Source: Sphingobacterium corticibacterium
GTDB lineage: Bacteria > Bacteroidota > Bacteroidia > Sphingobacteriales > Sphingobacteriaceae
Direction: 5' to 3'
Assembly (NCBI RefSeq): GCF_004208525.1
Contig: NZ_SGIT01000001.1
Location: 1,938,852-2,002,851, forward strand
DNA length: 64,000 bases
Position 1 is the first letter of the stretch. Every line of letters begins with the position of its first letter. Position numbers and translations under genes: made by a program. The notes below the pieces were generated by a model that worked only from the letters and a program-made list of their open reading frames with translations, had not been told where the DNA came from and ran no database searches. This document shows positions 9,421 through 18,427 of this stretch, one piece after another.

Positions 9421-10575
9421 TTATTTTGCTAAACTTCGTGCCACAATCCTTGTCTCCTTATCTATGGCTAACAAATCCTCCAAAGAAGGGTTTTTGACCA
9501 TTTTTTGCTGACACATTGTCGCTTCAATCAAATCACTCATCCCTAAAAAAGAGATTTCATCTGCCAAGAACGCAGCCACTGCAACTTCATTCGCGGCATT
9601 CAATACACAAGGCCGATCTCCACCATCTCTCAGGGATTGATATGCGAGTTCCAAATTACGAAAAGTATCTTTATCCGCCTCCTCGAAAGTCAAAGAAGTA
9701 TACTTCATGAAATCAAATCGTTCGAATGAATTTGATTGACGATACGGATAGGTCAATGCATGCTGAATCGGCAGTTTCATATCTGGCACCCCCATCTGCG
9801 CTTTCATGGAGCCGTCCTGAAACTGCACCGCCGAATGGATGATCGACTGTGGATGAACAATCACATCAATCTGCTCTACAGCCAGATTAAAAAGCCACTT
9901 TGCTTCAATCACCTCTAATCCTTTATTCATGAGAGACGCAGAATCTATGGTTATTTTAGCACCCATCACCCAGTTAGGATGTTTCAATGCCTGCTGTTTC
10001 GTAACAGTCGCCAAAAAATCACGATCTTTTCCTCTAAACGGCCCCCCGGAAGCAGTCAGGTATATTTTTTCTATCGGATTATCCTGCTCACCTACCAAAC
10101 ATTGAAATATAGCCGAATGTTCGGAATCTACCGGTAACATGGCAACGCCATATTGATGAACCAAATCCATCATCAAAGCACCTGCCACTACTAAAGTTTC
10201 TTTATTTGCCAGTGCAATATCTTTTCTCCGCTCTATCGCTTTAACGGTCGGACGTAGGCCCGCCGACCCCACAATGGCGTTTAGGACCATATCAATTTCC
10301 TCGAACTGCACGACTTCTTCCAAACCCTTTTCACCGGACAGCACGGTTATTCCGAAACCTTCCAGCGCACTTTTCACCTGTGTATATTTTTCTTCGCAGA
10401 CAATCACGACCGCCTTTGGTCTAAACTCCTGTGCTTGAGCAATCAACAGATCAGCATTTGCACTCGCAGTCAACACCGAAACCTCCAACACCTCCGGTAA
10501 TGCCCTTATTACGTCCAAAGCTTGCGTACCTACACTCCCCGTAGAACCTAATATGGCAATATTTTTCTTCTTCAA
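9421..10575 (-). CDS. dxr: 1-deoxy-D-xylulose-5-phosphate reductoisomerase
   Basis: The second enzyme of the MEP isoprenoid pathway, converting DXP to MEP with NADPH. The 384-residue product opens with the NADPH-binding motif ILGSTGSVGTQALDVI, carries the metal and substrate segments LPVDSEHSAIFQ, LTASGGPF and TIDSASLMNKGLEVIEA, and ends with the C-terminal helical domain. It is 9 bp downstream of an uncharacterised membrane-protein gene and 24 bp upstream of rseP, so the three genes are probably co-transcribed. Confidence 0.96.
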   Translation of the reverse strand: MKKKNIAILGSTGSVGTQALDVIRALPEVLEVSVLTASANADLLIAQAQEFRPKAVVIVCEEKYTQVKSALEGFGITVLSGEKGLEEVVQFEEIDMVLNAIVGSAGLRPTVKAIERRKDIALANKETLVVAGALMMDLVHQYGVAMLPVDSEHSAIFQCLVGEQDNPIEKIYLTASGGPFRGKDRDFLATVTKQQALKHPNWVMGAKITIDSASLMNKGLEVIEAKWLFNLAVEQIDVIVHPQSIIHSAVQFQDGSMKAQMGVPDMKLPIQHALTYPYRQSNSFERFDFMKYTSLTFEEADKDTFRNLELAYQSLRDGGDRPCVLNAANEVAVAAFLADEISFLGMSDLIEATMCQQKMVKNPSLEDLLAIDKETRIVARSLAK

Positions 10576-10584
10576 AATACCTAT

Positions 10585-11376
10585 TTAAATTATATTCTTT
10601 AATAATTGTGGATCATCTCCTCCTTTGTAATCTTTCATCATATTATGATAAGCCGTTGCCATCACCAGACTAACCGACGGTATAATCACGAACGTATTGA
10701 TCACACTAAAGATTTTCGCGATAATAAAGTAACCTAAATACTCAAATGAGACCTGAAGCATATAAGCTGTTCCGACCACAAACAGGAGTAACAACAAGTT
10801 CAGAACATTACCCTTGGTCAGCGCTATACTTAAACGACAGGCCCGAAAAAGATTATATTTTTTATCCACGATAAAATAGGGAAAAAAAGTAATGCGAAGC
10901 AATACAAACATCATAATCAAACCCGTTAGAAACGGATTAACTTCCATACTCAATGTTTCCATATCCGCTCCCAAATACAGTAACGGAAAACTCAACAAGG
11001 AGGATAGCAGATAGACGATCCCTAATAAAAAAGAATAGAGTATAAAGCCCATCAGAAAATTCACAAACTGTTTTGCCGATGGAATATAATCTTTGAAATC
11101 TGCGTGTTCAACACCTTGGGCAAGCAATAAAGCTCTTTTTATCAGTACCAATTGCGTCCCGAAAAACAACGTCACAAAAACAAAACATAACAATCCTTTC
11201 ACGACACCTCCACTGGCCTCTGCCAATGTAAAGGCCAAATAGGATGATAAGCTGGATGTAATAAATAATAAAAAGCAAAGTCCTGCAATTGAAAAGTAAT
11301 GGCTTTTCAAGAGACCTATTGCTTTCATAAAAACCTCGTTTGCCTTAAATGTGCTTTGCTTTAAATATTGTAACAT
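10585..11376 (-). CDS. Uncharacterised polytopic membrane protein upstream of dxr
   Basis: A 263-residue hydrophobic protein with about six membrane segments (e.g. FSIAGLCFLLFITSS, GLLCFVFVTLFFGTQ, FLMGFILYSFLLG, LIMMFVLLRITFF, LLLLLFVVGTAYML and a final one near residue 230). I do not recognise a catalytic motif. The layout loosely resembles membrane-only domains of the DUF975 or glycerophosphodiesterase-membrane type, but I cannot assign it. A perfect -7 box (TAGGTTTG on the minus strand, 11394-11401) lies about 17 bp upstream. It leads the probable operon with dxr, rseP and ywbE. Confidence 0.8.
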   Translation of the reverse strand: MLQYLKQSTFKANEVFMKAIGLLKSHYFSIAGLCFLLFITSSLSSYLAFTLAEASGGVVKGLLCFVFVTLFFGTQLVLIKRALLLAQGVEHADFKDYIPSAKQFVNFLMGFILYSFLLGIVYLLSSLLSFPLLYLGADMETLSMEVNPFLTGLIMMFVLLRITFFPYFIVDKKYNLFRACRLSIALTKGNVLNLLLLLFVVGTAYMLQVSFEYLGYFIIAKIFSVINTFVIIPSVSLVMATAYHNMMKDYKGGDDPQLLKNII

Positions 11377-11393
11377 GCTGACAAATAATTATG

Positions 11394-11401
11394 CAAACCT
11401 A
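11394..11401 (-). promoter_or_regulatory. -7 box (TAGGTTTG) for the membrane protein-dxr-rseP-ywbE group
   Basis: A perfect TAnnTTTG on the minus strand ending 17 bp before the ATG at 11376, predicting a very short leader of about 10 nt. Confidence 0.45.
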
Positions 11402-11508
11402 AATAAAATGCCCTGCATTCACGAACCGAATTTTAAATGAGTTCATGCATACTTCTTGAAATAAACATAAATGCATAATAACTAAAAGAAAAAACTAGGA
11501 TGCTTCAT

Positions 11509-13635
11509 TCATTTAAAATCTTCCGGCACCGTTTTCTCTAACAGGTACTGATAATAAAAGCGAACCCGTTCTTTAAAATCATACGCTGCTTTAGAACGCG
11601 CAAACCCATGACGGCTACCAGGGTAAATCATTAGTTCAAATGGAACATCCCCATCTGTCAAAGCGTCCACTAACTGCATTGTATTCTGCATATGTACATT
11701 ATCATCGATATCGCCATGCATAATCCGAAGTCTCCCTTTATATTGATTAACATAGCTCAATACCGAGCCCTCATGATATCCCTGCGGATTATCTTGCGGT
11801 GTATCCATCCATCGCTCGGTGTAGTGGGTATCGTATAACTCCCAACTGATAACAGGTGCACCTGCAATACCATAATCAAAATAAGCTGCTCCTTTTGTCA
11901 ATGCTAGACAGGTCATATAACCGCCGTAACTATGTCCCGTAATCAGTAGCTTATCGTCTGCTACCCATGGCTTTGCTTTTAACCATTTTGCTATGGTAAT
12001 ATAGTCTACCATTTCCCATTTACCCAAGTTTCTATGCATCCACGCAACACCTTGCTTACCAAAATGTCCGGAAGCACGGTGATCACAGGTAATCTGAACA
12101 ATGCCTTCTTTTGCCCAATATTGGCTCGAAGTACCTTTCCATGTATTTTTCACCGTTCCAGCATCTGGCCCACCATAGATACTCATAACTACCGGATACC
12201 TCTTCGTTTCGTCAAAATCTACAGGATAGGTTATAATAACTGGTAAATCAAATTTCCCGTCGTCCGAAGGGATCGTAAAATATTCGGTTTTGCCCACATT
12301 GTACTGATCAAAGTCAATTGACTTACTGTCCGCCAATTCTTTTACCAGCTTACCCTTGTTATCTAACAATACAATTTTATTGGGGGTAGATACATTGGAA
12401 TAGTCCGTTATAAAATACCTCCCATCCGGAGAAACTTTTACCTGATGTGTATAGTCACCAAACGTTAAGCGTTTTAATCTTCTTCCGGAATAGTCCACGC
12501 GATAAAGGTCTTCGGTAGCGGAATTTTCCTTACGAGCTGTAAAGTACACCACTTTGTGTTTCTCGTCTATGCGCGCTAATGATGTCACCTGCCAGTCGCC
12601 TGACGTCAATGGATTAACCAACTTACCATCCAATGTATAGAGATAATAATGTGCCCATCCTGTACGATCTGATTTCAGAATGTAGTGTTTATTATCCGCC
12701 AAATAGGTTATACGCTCACTGTGATCCAGGTTAATCCAAGTCGGCTGTTCTTCATTATATATCTCGTCTTTCAGACCATCAGTTGGATTCACCGAATAGA
12801 ATTTCAGATTTGTCTGGTCCCGATTCATCCACTGGACCATAATGGATTGACTATCAAAACTCCAATAAGGCTCTCCAAAATATTGGTCGTCTTGCTCGTT
12901 GAAGTCTGCCCAAACAACCGGCGATCCTTCCACTTTCACAAAGCCTATTTTTACTTCTGGATTCGGATCTCCTGCTTTGGGGTAACGTGTCTCTTCCAAA
13001 TAACCGTGCTGTCCTTCGGAAACGTAAATGGGAAACATCGGCACTTGCGTGTCATCAAAGCGCATAAAAGCTAATTGTTTACTATCTGGTGACCACCAAA
13101 ATGCTTTATAATTTGTCGCACGTCCTAAAATTTCTTCATAATATACCCAAGAAGACCAACCGTTGTAGATAACATCTGTACCATCTGACGTATAACGAAC
13201 TTCATTTCCATCGTCTACTTTCACACTATATAGATCGTTATTGCGTGTAAACGCTACATATTCTCCATCTGGCGATAACGTGGGATTCTTTTCTTCCGCG
13301 TCGGGGGAATGTGTCAAGCGTCTATCCGGACTATTTCCGTAACGGATATAAACATCATTATTCTTAACAAACACTTCCGTATCCGATTTAACAGGCGGTG
13401 TATAGGGTGTACGCTTACCCGTTGTCACATGTATTTGATAAAGCCGCCCATCTTTACTATCACGCTCGATATAATGATCGTTGTCTGCCCATCCGGTATA
13501 TTGGTTGATCCGTTTGGTGACCGATGTTTCCTGACCCCACGCTTGCGCAAAATTCAATGCTTTCTTTTGGGCACACACTGGAGCTGTGAATAGTAGCCCA
13601 ACTACAACGAGCGAATTAATGATAATTTTATGCAT
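11509..13635 (-). CDS. S9 family peptidase, dipeptidyl peptidase IV type
   Basis: A secreted serine peptidase expected to remove Xaa-Pro dipeptides from peptides in the periplasm. The 708-residue product has a signal peptide (MHKIIINSLVVVGLLF, cleavage near residue 22), a beta-propeller DPP-IV N-terminal domain (about 90-440, with repeats such as NPTLSPDGEYVAFTRN) and an alpha/beta-hydrolase S9 domain. The nucleophile Ser is in LLITGHSYGGYM, the acid residue probably in HGDIDDNVH and the His in GSRHGFARS. The frame extends to an ATG three codons upstream (13644); the 13635 start puts the signal peptide at the N-terminus. It is a lone gene with no obvious pathway neighbours. Confidence 0.93.
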   Translation of the reverse strand: MHKIIINSLVVVGLLFTAPVCAQKKALNFAQAWGQETSVTKRINQYTGWADNDHYIERDSKDGRLYQIHVTTGKRTPYTPPVKSDTEVFVKNNDVYIRYGNSPDRRLTHSPDAEEKNPTLSPDGEYVAFTRNNDLYSVKVDDGNEVRYTSDGTDVIYNGWSSWVYYEEILGRATNYKAFWWSPDSKQLAFMRFDDTQVPMFPIYVSEGQHGYLEETRYPKAGDPNPEVKIGFVKVEGSPVVWADFNEQDDQYFGEPYWSFDSQSIMVQWMNRDQTNLKFYSVNPTDGLKDEIYNEEQPTWINLDHSERITYLADNKHYILKSDRTGWAHYYLYTLDGKLVNPLTSGDWQVTSLARIDEKHKVVYFTARKENSATEDLYRVDYSGRRLKRLTFGDYTHQVKVSPDGRYFITDYSNVSTPNKIVLLDNKGKLVKELADSKSIDFDQYNVGKTEYFTIPSDDGKFDLPVIITYPVDFDETKRYPVVMSIYGGPDAGTVKNTWKGTSSQYWAKEGIVQITCDHRASGHFGKQGVAWMHRNLGKWEMVDYITIAKWLKAKPWVADDKLLITGHSYGGYMTCLALTKGAAYFDYGIAGAPVISWELYDTHYTERWMDTPQDNPQGYHEGSVLSYVNQYKGRLRIMHGDIDDNVHMQNTMQLVDALTDGDVPFELMIYPGSRHGFARSKAAYDFKERVRFYYQYLLEKTVPEDFK

Positions 13636-13674
13636 AATCGACATTAATAAGCGACGAAATTAACAATAATATCA

Positions 13675-13699
13675 TAAAAAAAGCCACTTCATAGTGGCT
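13675..13699 (-). terminator. Intrinsic terminator after the PUR-protein gene
   Basis: A 7-bp stem (13682-13688 with 13693-13699, 4-nt loop) followed on the minus strand by seven T residues, 26 bp past the PUR gene's stop. Confidence 0.75.
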
Positions 13700-13725
13700 C
13701 CATATGTTTTCTAAGTTCAAATATG

Positions 13726-14049
13726 TTAGAACGAATAATCGTCCTTCTGCGCATATTCGGCGGAGTCCTCTTGATTTGGCTCATAGCGTTTTTCAACAAC
13801 TTCTTGGTTAGCCTTAATATAGTCCACCACGTCTGTCAATCCTTCAGCAAATTTTTCAAAATCTTCTTTGTACAAGAAAATCTTGTGCTTAATAAATTGT
13901 CCATCTTCAAAACGTTTTTTGCTTTCCGTGATGGTTACATAGTAATCGTTAGAACGAGTTGCCTTTACATCAAAAAAATAAGTACGCTTTCCCGCTCTCA
14001 CCTTTTTTGAAAATACCTCTTCACGCTCTTTGTTTTCAAAATCTCCCAT
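13726..14049 (-). CDS. PUR family DNA/RNA-binding protein (DUF3276)
   Basis: A 107-residue protein of the bacterial PUR-alpha-like family (DUF3276), nearly universal in Bacteroidota. The single PUR repeat is readable: EVFSKKVRAGKRTYFFDVKA, DYYVTITESKKRF and FLYKEDFEKFAEGL. Relatives bind single-stranded nucleic acid and form dimers. The C-terminal 20 residues are acidic and low complexity. The gene is monocistronic, with its own terminator, and divergent from the envelope-stress operon. The physiological role is not established. Confidence 0.88.
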   Translation of the reverse strand: MGDFENKEREEVFSKKVRAGKRTYFFDVKATRSNDYYVTITESKKRFEDGQFIKHKIFLYKEDFEKFAEGLTDVVDYIKANQEVVEKRYEPNQEDSAEYAQKDDYSF

Positions 14050-14181
14050 TAGTATTGTAAGTATTTAAGTTTAAATCCTTTTTCGCTATAAATATATAAT
14101 AATTAATTTCATGTTTCCAAATTTAATTAAAAAATGTTCGTTTATTTTTATATACGTCTTCTGGTAATCCATGCAGGTTTC

Positions 14182-14218
14182 GCCGAAAAAAGTACGGTGT
14201 TTACCGAAAAAGTGCATC
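14182..14218 (+). promoter_or_regulatory. Candidate LytTR operator: direct repeat with 21-bp period
   Basis: CCGAAAAA followed by A/GT(A/G)C occurs at 14183 and again at 14204, exactly 21 bp apart. LytTR regulators bind two direct repeats spaced by about two helical turns. The site lies roughly 75-110 bp upstream of the operon that encodes a LytTR regulator and just upstream of the expected -33 position. Autoregulation is an inference. Confidence 0.45.
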
Positions 14219-14258
14219 GTATTGCCTATTTTGGCTAACGTATTATTAAGTATTGCAT

Positions 14259-14266
14259 TACTTTTG
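14259..14266 (+). promoter_or_regulatory. -7 box (TACTTTTG) of the LiaF-LytS-LytTR operon
   Basis: A perfect TAnnTTTG 25 bp before the ATG at 14292. No good -33 element is visible, which would fit an activator-dependent promoter next to the direct repeat at 14182-14218. Confidence 0.45.
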
Positions 14267-14291
14267 AATCAAACATATAACAGTAGTAGTA

Positions 14292-15185
14292 ATGGAAAGA
14301 GAAAGAGATCATAAAACACCACCTCCTATTCCCCCTCGCGGTAACAATAAAAGCGCAAATATCGTTGGGTTTGCGATTGTATTCTTGGGCGCGGCGCTCT
14401 TGATGCGCAATCTGGATCTAGGCTTGCCGTTTGTAAGAGAAATCTTTGGTTGGGAGATGATTTTGATTATCATCGGGATCGTGATCGGAATCAACTCTAA
14501 GTTTGAAAACAAATCCTCCGTCATATTAATTGCCATAGGGGGACTATTTGTCATCAAAAGATTAATTGATCTTCCTTTTTGGGGGGTTGTCTTCCCCATC
14601 GTAGCTATTACCATAGGTATCTATTTTATTGTGCGGAACCGTAACCAATCTACCACTCCCCCTGTTCCACCCATTCCTCCTCAGCCGTCCAGAAGTTGGG
14701 AAGTCGATGAATTTGACTGGGATAAACGTGTGGACATCTATACAGAACCAGAGACCACGACCTATGCTCCGCCGTTTCAGCAGCCCGATAACCAAGGAGA
14801 TAACGGAGACCGTCAACGCGAGAAAAAGGGGTATGTCTACGAAGGTGAGAATTATATTAAGGTAGAATCGATATTTGGCTACGCCAAGAAAATTGTTTTT
14901 TCCAAAAATTTTCTCGGCGGCAACATGACCAATCTTTTTGGCAGTACCGAAATCAACTTGCTACAAGCTGATATCAAACAACCTGTTGCACTAGATGTAT
15001 TTCAATTATTTGGCAGCACAAAGATTATTGTACCGCCGCACTGGATAGTCGCAACTACAGCATCGTCAATTTTGAGTGAAAATGACGACCGCCGCGCTAT
15101 ACTCACGAATGTAAAGGATCAGAACAAGTGCTTATACATTACGGGCACATCCATATTTGGCAGTATCACGATAAAAAATAGTTAA
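14292..15185 (+). CDS. LiaF-like membrane protein (DUF5668/LiaI-LiaF transmembrane plus C-terminal domain)
   Basis: A 297-residue membrane protein. After a proline-rich start (KTPPPIPPRG) come about four closely packed helices (residues 22-115: GFAIVFLGAALLM, MILIIIGIVIGI, VILIAIGGLFVI, GVVFPIVAITIGIYF). Then follow a proline-rich linker and a soluble beta-rich C-terminal domain with repeated F-G-S-T segments (NLFGSTEINLL, QLFGSTKIIVPP, SIFGSITI) typical of the cell-wall-active antibiotic response LiaF/DUF2154 fold. In Firmicutes LiaF restrains an envelope-stress kinase. Here the next gene, 6 bp away, is a LytS-type kinase, so a sensory or inhibitory role is inferred. Confidence 0.8.
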   Translation: MERERDHKTPPPIPPRGNNKSANIVGFAIVFLGAALLMRNLDLGLPFVREIFGWEMILIIIGIVIGINSKFENKSSVILIAIGGLFVIKRLIDLPFWGVVFPIVAITIGIYFIVRNRNQSTTPPVPPIPPQPSRSWEVDEFDWDKRVDIYTEPETTTYAPPFQQPDNQGDNGDRQREKKGYVYEGENYIKVESIFGYAKKIVFSKNFLGGNMTNLFGSTEINLLQADIKQPVALDVFQLFGSTKIIVPPHWIVATTASSILSENDDRRAILTNVKDQNKCLYITGTSIFGSITIKNS

Positions 15186-15191
15186 TGTAAG

Positions 15192-16229
15192 ATGACCTTC
15201 AAACTAACTACAAAAAACCGTTTGATACATGTTAGTGCATGGACGATCTGCATCTTGTACTTTGCCGTTTCTTATTTTTTACTGTGGTGGGACCTCAGTC
15301 CGAAACTAATCTCACCTTATGAGCCTTTAGTTGGTGCACTGTCCATAACGATTTGTTGTTATCTTATATATAGCACACTTCAATTCTATTTACCACGCAA
15401 AAACCAATATGTAAAAATTATCGTGATTTGCCTGGCGTTGACGGTCGTTAGCATAGGGTTGTCCATATTCTTTCTAAACCAATTTTTTGACGACATTTCG
15501 CTTACCCATTTCTACGAAATCTTGCCTTACCGCTTTATCATCAACTTCTTATTGTTGCTGTGCATAACTATCATCAATGTTTTTTGGAATATTCAGGAAG
15601 AATATGAAGAAAATAAAAAGCGAAAGGAGGAATCTGAACGTATTTTGCGAGACGCAGAATTGTATAATTTACGCCAACAGCTTCAGCCTCATTTTTTATT
15701 CAACAGTCTTAATTCTATCATTGCCCTCATCGGCATCAAGCCAGATGAAGCACGCAATATGACATTCCAACTTTCCGATTTCTTACGCGGAACAATGCGG
15801 AAAGATGATAAACAGTTGATTCCACTCACGGATGAAATCGCGCACTTAAGACTCTATCTCGATATAGAAAAAGTTCGGTTCGGACATCGCTTAACGACGA
15901 CTTTTCATTTACAGGAGGAGGCAAATCAAGTCAAGGTTCCTTCCATGATTATCCAACCGCTACTGGAAAATGCCATTAAGTTTGGCCTGTACAATGTGAT
16001 TGGTGAAGTTGAAATCACCATCGATATCCGTGTAGAAGATTACATGCTGTATATCGCGATTACCAATCCATTTGATGCTGATCAGTTCGAAAGCCGAAAA
16101 GGTACTGGGTTCGGACTTTCCAGTATTCAACGCCGGCTGTTCCTGCTATATAGTCGTACAGACTTACTGGAAACTTCTATTCATAAAAATACATTTACTT
16201 CTACCTTAAAAATCCCACAATATGATTAA
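15192..16229 (+). CDS. LytS/YehU-type sensor histidine kinase
   Basis: A 345-residue inner-membrane kinase with four predicted helices (about residues 12-32, 46-64, 76-95 and 112-132), a short coiled coil (EEYEENKKRKEESER) and a His_kinase (PF06580) domain. The phospho-acceptor is His167 in RQQLQPHFLFNSLNS, followed by an HATPase with the N-box PLLENAIKFG and the G-box GTGFGLSSIQRR. There is no large extracellular sensor, so signal detection is probably in the membrane or via the LiaF-like partner. It overlaps the following regulator gene by 8 bp, indicating translational coupling. Confidence 0.92.
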   Translation: MTFKLTTKNRLIHVSAWTICILYFAVSYFLLWWDLSPKLISPYEPLVGALSITICCYLIYSTLQFYLPRKNQYVKIIVICLALTVVSIGLSIFFLNQFFDDISLTHFYEILPYRFIINFLLLLCITIINVFWNIQEEYEENKKRKEESERILRDAELYNLRQQLQPHFLFNSLNSIIALIGIKPDEARNMTFQLSDFLRGTMRKDDKQLIPLTDEIAHLRLYLDIEKVRFGHRLTTTFHLQEEANQVKVPSMIIQPLLENAIKFGLYNVIGEVEITIDIRVEDYMLYIAITNPFDADQFESRKGTGFGLSSIQRRLFLLYSRTDLLETSIHKNTFTSTLKIPQYD

Positions 16230-16959
16230 GACTATTATTATAGACGACGAGCCCTTAGCACGGATGGTTATCGCTGAATATTTACAACCACAAGAGGACA
16301 TTGAATTAGTTGCTGAATGTGGAGATGGTTTCGAGGGAGCAAAAATGATTCAACAGATGCGTCCTGACCTCATTTTTCTAGATATCCAAATGCCAAAACT
16401 GACTGGGTTTGAAATGTTAGAAATCCTCGACGAGATGCCGAACGTCATCTTTACGACTGCTTTTGATGAATTTGCGATCAAAGCTTTTGAGAAAAACGCA
16501 ATAGATTATCTCCTCAAACCCATCAGCAAGAACCGGTTTGAACAAGCATTAACGAAATTCAGAAACAACCATCAGGGCAACATAACCAAGGAAACTTCAG
16601 CAAAACTGGAAGCCGTTCGAGAGGAAGAAACATTAGAACGTATTGTGGTTAAAAATGGCTCGCAGATTAAGATTATTCCCGTGCAGCAAGTTCTTTTTTT
16701 GGAAGCGTATGATGACTATGTAAAAATCCACACAAAAGACGGTATGTTCTTGAAAAACAAAACGATGAGTTCGTTCGAGAAACAACTAGATCCGAAGCAA
16801 TTTGTTCGGGTACATCGTTCGTTTATCGCTAAAGTAGATCAACTTGCCAAAATTGAACCCATGGAAAAAGAAAGTTACATCGCCACTTTGCTGACAGGCG
16901 AAAAAATCAATATCAGTAAATCGGGATACGCGCGTTTAAAACAAATAATTGGCTTATAA
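16222..16959 (+). CDS. LytTR-family DNA-binding response regulator
   Basis: A 245-residue regulator: receiver domain (about 1-120) with phospho-acceptor Asp54 in IFLDIQMPKLTG and the conserved Thr and Lys in IFTTAFDEFA and YLLKPIS, then a LytTR DNA-binding domain (about 145-245; VLFLEAYDDYVKIH, FVRVHRSFIAKV). It is the cognate partner of the overlapping kinase. A 21-bp-period direct repeat upstream of the first operon gene is a plausible binding site. A separate leaderless-type promoter follows for the next gene. Confidence 0.93.
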   Translation: MIKTIIIDDEPLARMVIAEYLQPQEDIELVAECGDGFEGAKMIQQMRPDLIFLDIQMPKLTGFEMLEILDEMPNVIFTTAFDEFAIKAFEKNAIDYLLKPISKNRFEQALTKFRNNHQGNITKETSAKLEAVREEETLERIVVKNGSQIKIIPVQQVLFLEAYDDYVKIHTKDGMFLKNKTMSSFEKQLDPKQFVRVHRSFIAKVDQLAKIEPMEKESYIATLLTGEKINISKSGYARLKQIIGL

Positions 16960-16980
16960 ACATTTGTTTGCGTAGTTTTG
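16949..16980 (+). promoter_or_regulatory. Promoter TTG-N21-TAGTTTTG, 4 nt before the ATG
   Basis: TTG at 16949-16951, a 21-bp spacer and a perfect -7 box at 16973-16980, followed after CGGT by the ATG at 16985. Predicts a leaderless mRNA for the serine-hydrolase gene, starting inside the end of the response regulator gene. Confidence 0.55.
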
Positions 16981-16984
16981 CGGT

Positions 16985-18427
16985 ATGATTCGCAAGTTAT
17001 TTTTCTTACTGTTGATGTGCGTTGCGCTGACGGGATTTGGACAAACGAAAACAGAAGAGGTCAATCGAGCTGTTTTCAATAAAATAGAATTTTTCATCAA
17101 CACACAGATGACCGATTCTATATACAATTTAGCTTCTGAGGGCTTTAAAGAGCATGTATCTAAAGATCAGCTTTCCTTTGTCTTGCAAAACCTTTACCAG
17201 CTGGGTAGAATAACAGATGTAGAAGTAGAAGATTTTCAAGGCCAGACCGCTACTTATCGCGTATATTTTGCCGATGCGCGACAATTGCTCGCTAAACTGG
17301 CCGTAGACAGTACATATCGCTATACCACTTTGGCTTTTACCGCTGCCGACAACAACAGCAAAGAAGTTGAAAAGCCAGAAAAGGAAGAAGTAATCAGTCA
17401 GGTAGAAACAGAAACACCGCTAGATTTCTATATAGACTCTGTCGCCAACAGCTATATTAAAAAGGGCAATACGCAGTCTTTAGCGGTAGCGATTTTCCAT
17501 CGAAATAAATACAAAACATTTCTGTATGGAGAAACGGAGAAAGGAAATAACACACTTCCCGCTGAAAATACACTGTACGAAATTGGATCAATTACCAAAG
17601 TATTCACAGCGACATTGCTTGCTGATCTCGTTACAAAAGACGTTATTCAGCTAGATGATCCTATAACAACATTTCTACCAGATTCCGTGGCTTCCAATCC
17701 GGCGCTTAAAGGGATTACGTTTAAAAGCTTAGCTAACCATACTTCAGGTCTTCCCCGCATGGCAGGCAACTGGGATCGCATTGCAGGATTTGACGAAAAA
17801 GATCCATTTGCGGCTTATGATCAAAAAGCCCTTTTCAATTTTCTCCAGCATTACAAGGCTTCCCGCGAACCAGGAGATGAATATGAATACAGCAATCTAG
17901 GCTATGGCCTACTGGGTGAACTAATCGCAATTATAAATAAGAAACCGTACATACAGTGTTTACAGGAAACCATTCTCACACCTTTACAGCTTCATAACAC
18001 GGTAGATACGCCAAATGACCAAAAACAACAGGCAGTGCTTCCCGGATTAGATAAACAAGGAAACATAACGCCGTTGTGGCGTTGGAAAGCGATGCTGGGT
18101 GCAGGCGGTCTAAAATCCAATATAAAAGATCTTATGCTATTTGCTGTCGAACAATTTAAAATGCCGGAAAACGAATTACAGAATGCGATGGCCTTGACAA
18201 GACAATTTACGTTTTTCACGCCCGATAATATGGATATTGGTTTGGCTTGGCATATGAATATGCTCGACGGTATTATCTATTTTCATCACACGGGAGAAAC
18301 AGCTGGCAGCAGTTCCTTTATCGGCCTCTCTCCAGACACCAAAACAGTAGTCGTTATTTTATCTAATGCTGCTGAAAGTGTGAATCTCATCAGTACGGAA
18401 ATTATGGAGAAATTGTTATCGGAATAA
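16985..18427 (+). CDS. Periplasmic serine hydrolase (class C beta-lactamase/PBP fold) with N-terminal DUF3887-like domain
   Basis: A 480-residue exported protein. A signal peptide (MIRKLFFLLLMCVALTG, cleavage about residue 20) leads into a DUF3887-like domain (about 22-115) and then a beta-lactamase (PF00144) domain. Catalytic motifs are complete: SITK at 202-205, YSN at 302-304 and HTG at 435-437. Such proteins are more often D-aminopeptidases, esterases or PBP-like enzymes than true resistance enzymes, so the substrate is open. It follows the LiaF-LytS-LytTR operon by 25 bp but has its own promoter, and an envelope-related job is likely. Confidence 0.88.
   Translation: MIRKLFFLLLMCVALTGFGQTKTEEVNRAVFNKIEFFINTQMTDSIYNLASEGFKEHVSKDQLSFVLQNLYQLGRITDVEVEDFQGQTATYRVYFADARQLLAKLAVDSTYRYTTLAFTAADNNSKEVEKPEKEEVISQVETETPLDFYIDSVANSYIKKGNTQSLAVAIFHRNKYKTFLYGETEKGNNTLPAENTLYEIGSITKVFTATLLADLVTKDVIQLDDPITTFLPDSVASNPALKGITFKSLANHTSGLPRMAGNWDRIAGFDEKDPFAAYDQKALFNFLQHYKASREPGDEYEYSNLGYGLLGELIAIINKKPYIQCLQETILTPLQLHNTVDTPNDQKQQAVLPGLDKQGNITPLWRWKAMLGAGGLKSNIKDLMLFAVEQFKMPENELQNAMALTRQFTFFTPDNMDIGLAWHMNMLDGIIYFHHTGETAGSSSFIGLSPDTKTVVVILSNAAESVNLISTEIMEKLLSE

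Noticed and set aside
16985..18427. Beta-lactam resistance gene
   Set aside because: The fold and motifs fit PF00144, but this family is dominated by esterases and peptidases, and the fused N-terminal domain argues against a classical AmpC.
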